Part shown: positions 60,760 to 64,000 of the stretch, piece after piece
How positions within the stretch are numbered: position 1 is the first letter of the stretch
Layout of the letters: each line of letters begins with the position of its first letter
Assembly (NCBI GenBank): GCA_002633025.1
Contig: NMRB01000100.1
Location: forward strand, 303,009 to 367,008
Source of the DNA: Notospermus geniculatus
Lineage: Eukaryota; Nemertea; Pilidiophora; Heteronemertea; Lineidae
DNA length: 64,000 nucleotides
Direction: 5' to 3'
Program-made: the position numbers and the translations under genes
The notes under the pieces: generated by a model
What the model was told of the DNA's origin: nothing
The model's input: the letters and a program-made list of their open reading frames with translations, nothing else
Database searches by the model: none

Positions 60760-62755
60760 TCTACTATACTTTTGTATGACCACTGGCTGTCGTACGGCAT
60801 GCATCACTGCGACAAACAGAGCAGGATTTTCTAGTTTAGTGGTGATGAAGCAACAGGGTCATTCCTGCAGTTCCAAGTTGGCAAATATTCCAACGCTGAC
60901 TAATGCATGGTATTCCGCTATCTGCATGCCATGGGACTTCTTCCCTGCAAAGTCTCTGTCTTACCCTAAGGTGTTCATCACCTGTACATGTGACTGTACT
61001 TGGATATCGAAATGTACATGTATTTGGGGCTACACTTATGATGAGATGGACTTTTAGATACGCGAAGAGGGCACCCATCCAGAAAAGCGATACGCATACA
61101 CCTGCATACCTGCAAAATGCAACAACAGGCTTTTAATTCTACCAATGGCTATATTACCTGAACCTAGACACGCCCTGCTGTGCGATTCCAGTCGTAATGT
61201 ACGCGTCTTTGCGGCAAACTTGAACTGGTGCAGAAATGTCGGAGCATGACCACGGAAGACAGGCAATAAAGATAAAAGAGAACACAATCGCTACTGTGGT
61301 AATTACGTATAGATATTTCAAATACCAGTTCAAGTCCTTCCTTGCAAGGGGAAGAAAGTACGTTGCTGGACTCCTTCATGGTGAAAGTACTGAAGGAAAA
61401 TTCAAAAACCAGACAAAAAGTAGGGCCTACTGAACATTAATTACGTCAAGTGATGTGTTAATTGCAGTCAAGGTTCGGTTTGCAATCACCTTGCCGATGA
61501 AATATTTTCTGTAAATTAGCCTTAATCTTTACATTCTTCACTGCCACTTCTTCTAACCTGGTAACATAAGATGTTATACTTATTCTAGAATATGATATTT
61601 TTAGATTCTGCACCTGCATTTCTAAAGCCTATTCGTACCTGAAATAATAGTATAAGTATGTACCAGTAACTCTTTGGGATGTGCCAATAGTAACTTTGTC
61701 TTGTGTAGAGTGCATCGTCTATATGCATCCTGCATGTATGTACCGGTACATCATTAACCCCGGTACATGCACTGAAAGCCTTTGCGTAGGCAGGCTGCCT
61801 AATATAGGTTAGGCATTATCACTGAATTTTGTAATAAATACGAAGACAGCCCGCGTCCAATATCCTCATAACAGGAACAATTGTGACAACACTGATATAT
61901 AAACAATATTGCATTAATTTTCTGCTTTGCAATGAAATTTACAACGTACTCCCTGCTACAGCAACAAATCTGCGCTACCCTATGTAGCAACTGAATGGAA
62001 ATTAGAACAATCGATCTCACCTAACCTCAGGTAAAGAAGTCTCAAAATGCTTCATTCATTCAATTATTACTTCAAGTGTAGTTCAGTAATTAATGATCAG
62101 TAACTGTGGTTGCATTCCTTCTCCTCAGACTAAATGAATTGAAAATCCATCACTGAACTCGCCGATGTAGTACTACGGCCCATTTTTTATGTTGTTATAC
62201 CTTCTTTGTTGAATGTAAACTCGAAGAATTTACATGCAAAGAGTGGAAAGTGTTGTTTTTTGTACCGGTAAAAAATGGCCTTGAGTACCGTACGTAAAGC
62301 GAAGAAAGTGGTTTCGTCCGTCAATGTCAGTTTCACTCTCTTCTGGTGAAATTTCATGAAAAAGCGATCATCATTTCGTGTATATTTGGCTCCGTTTTCA
62401 TCACAATTCCTTGATAAACTTAGTCAGGTTCTGAGTACAGACTATACACTGGGCCAGTTTTCGTTGTGTACGTAGGTAACATAACAAATTCGCATCTTCG
62501 TTCTTTGACTATAGCCTAGCAGCTCTCGACGCACCGTTTTTCTGGTGCAGAAACGTATAAAGTTAATATTTCCCTCAAGAAATCAAGGCTGATTTTGCTG
62601 CATGACCATCTGGACCCAATAGTCTGAGTGAATGGCCCTCTGGACCCGATTGGCTGTGTGGCAGTCTAGATTCGGCTAACTGCATTGCAGTTGTCTGGCC
62701 CACGTACGTGATCGCCATGATAAGCTGCGATTTGCTATCTCGGTGTTCATTACAG
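60760..62755. other. No gene seen
   Basis: Scattered TACATGTA and TACCGGTA palindromes; no coding region, RNA gene or clear transposon recognised. Confidence 0.5.
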
Positions 62756-62760
62756 AATAC

Positions 62761-62886
62761 AGTTTTCGCACTGCCCCCGAAACGCCAACGCGAACGTCTA
62801 TCCTTTTGTTCGGTGCTCTTTTCGTGGCATTGAACAATGGATTTCGCGTCCGCGCTGACGTTTTGGGGGCTTTGCGAAAACTCCCT
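62761..62886. mobile_element. MITE family A, copy 5
   Basis: Ends AGTTTTCGCACTGCCCCCGA and GGGGGCTTTGCGAAAACTCCCT; core TTTTGTTCGGTGCTC and GAACAATGG. More diverged than copy 2. Confidence 0.88.
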
Positions 62887-63071
62887 ATTATTTGGGTGCT
62901 AAGTTTACGCCAACCCAGCTTCATCGGCATGATACGTTTCTTGGGACTGAACTTCCTTCCACATCGGAAAATCTTCCTCTCTCGGTGCATTCCGCATTCA
63001 GTTTTTCTCAAAAGTTGATGTTATCAGGTATAAGGCCTGTGCATTTTATATATGATATTCTCAAGCAGTAG

Positions 63072-63280
63072 GCCTAGGCGATATTCCATCATCAACTCAT
63101 CTAACCAGCAAAAACACAGTGAATAATCACCCTGCACCAACCTCCAAGCAGCACCGAGAGCAGTTCTACATGGTCTTCCGCGAAGCTCAACCGATGAAGC
63201 CATGGTTTCCAACCCTGTCTGGAGATTTCTCTCAGCAATTCTTCCTACACAGCTTCAACAGCCAAGCTGAGACCAACAGG
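63072..63280 (+). CDS. Possible exon of an unrecognised gene
   Basis: An open frame with C-ending codon preference reads ...NNHPAPTSKQHREQFYMVFR, then EAQPMKPWFPTLSGDFSQQF and FLHSFNSQAETN, and meets a fair donor AACAG|GTATAA at 63280. Possible acceptors are AAGCAG near 63070 or ACCAG near 63107; both have weak pyrimidine tracts, so the left border is uncertain. I do not recognise the protein. A later frame at about 63630-63760 (YDVIDDLTTANNITAAESAV) would join in phase through an AAGCAG site. The gene would continue past the window. Confidence 0.35.
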
Positions 63281-63742
63281 TATAATTTAGATCAGACAGA
63301 AATCTTACACCTTTGCTCCCGTTGAAGTACTAGTAAGCTTATATTCCAAGTTGAGTGTTCTGGTCATAGCTGTACATCTTCATGTGTTCGCTGTACGTTA
63401 CTTTTCCTGGCACCAATCCTCCTATCTGCAATGGATAATTATTTTCATCGGCCTCTTCCCTCGGACAAATCGTGGACCAAATATGTAGATTTGTAGAAGG
63501 CCTAGTCATCCCAGTACACACATATGTAAATATTCTAGATAAGATCTTTTTAGGAAGCTCATACGAGAAGGATGCTAATGACCAATGATGAGTGGAACGC
63601 AGACCATTGCAAACTCGGGAAGCAGCTACGATGTTATCGACGATCTGACAACTGCCAACAATATCACAGCAGCGGAATCAGCGGTTTGGCACGGTTCAAC
63701 GTTAAACCGGCATCCAGTTCTACCGTGCAGCACGTTAGGAAC

Positions 63743-63840
63743 AGGGCTGGGTTGCACAAAACTCATGTTAGCGCTAACACCAAGTTAGCGCTAACATAAA
63801 GTTAGCGCTAACACCAAGTTAGCGCTAACTTTATGTTAAA
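63743..63840. repeat. Four perfect GTTAGCGCTAAC palindromes at 17-bp period
   Basis: GTTAGCGCTAAC starts at 63767, 63784, 63801 and 63818, with 5-base linkers ACCAA, ATAAA and ACCAA. The left flank GGGCTGGGTTGCACAAAACT looks like a MITE terminus; no matching right terminus is seen, so the element may be an incomplete foldback. Confidence 0.9.
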
Positions 63841-64000
63841 TGACGTAAAAAGACAAGGGAGAAGACGAATTCCTGATCGGAGGATGACTTGACACCGTTG
63901 ATTGAAGTCGAACTGACTTGTAATGTACCGGTATATGTGCGTTGCTGCCAAGTCAGGTTCTTCAAGATGCGAGAGAGAAGAACTTGGTTCTGTTCTCGGT

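Overview
This is a 64 kb piece of a large eukaryotic nuclear genome, most likely a marine invertebrate (lophotrochozoan or invertebrate deuterostome). The support is: spliced genes with introns up to 12.8 kb and GT-AG junctions, pol III type tRNA genes, assembly gaps (N runs at about 18830-19087 and 55205-55365), very many short inverted-repeat DNA elements (MITEs), and a molluscan-type myosin light chain that keeps the FDFWDGRDG loop. The species cannot be fixed from the sequence alone. Most short open frames here are chance frames, or frames through MITEs, minisatellites, gaps and antisense tRNA.

Three spliced genes can be assembled exon by exon. (1) Plus strand, 4728-21699: a three-exon LHFPL-family tetraspan membrane protein of 213 aa, closest to LHFPL6/LHFP. 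(2) Plus strand, 24972-27852: a four-exon protein of 300 aa with two GNAT acetyltransferase domains, the second of YitH/HolE (Acetyltransf_18) type. (3) Minus strand, 42053-31039: a five-exon essential (alkali) myosin light chain of 157 aa. In all three, every junction is phase-consistent. Between genes 1 and 2 lie two identical tRNA-Ala(UGC) genes, each in a unit of a partly diverged tandem duplication. The only other coding signal is weaker: a possible exon at the right edge (about 63072-63280), LRR-like fragments on the minus strand at 43.5-44.7 kb that look like a decayed gene, and an unrecognised minus-strand frame at 24525-24920.

The rest is repeat-rich. At least a dozen inverted-repeat families are visible, several with two or more copies: the GTTTTCGCAAAGCCCCCGAA family at 3.6, 5.7, 37.5 and 62.8 kb; the GGGCCG...TTAAGACTTAG family at 28.3 and 44.2 kb; an AGGTCACA family at 22.2 and 29.1 kb; a CAATAGGAG family at 24.2, 26.8 and 36.3 kb. 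The 28.1-30 kb interval is a dense MITE cluster with one element nested in another. Degenerate minisatellites lie at 7.4, 11.0, 53.1-54.2 and 60.3 kb, and a 360-base polypyrimidine tract lies in a GNAT intron. Palindromic octamers of the form TA-NNNN-TA (TACATGTA, TAGGCCTA, TACCGGTA) recur across the window.

The three genes have no evident joint function (membrane tetraspan, acetyltransferase, muscle contraction). I see no clear new enzymatic or defence system. The strongest oddities are in genome architecture: MITEs that separate the two tRNA units, MITEs placed about 15 bases downstream of 5' splice sites in two different genes, a TTAA-flanked hairpin in a minisatellite, and an array of four perfect 12-bp palindromes at an exact 17-bp period.
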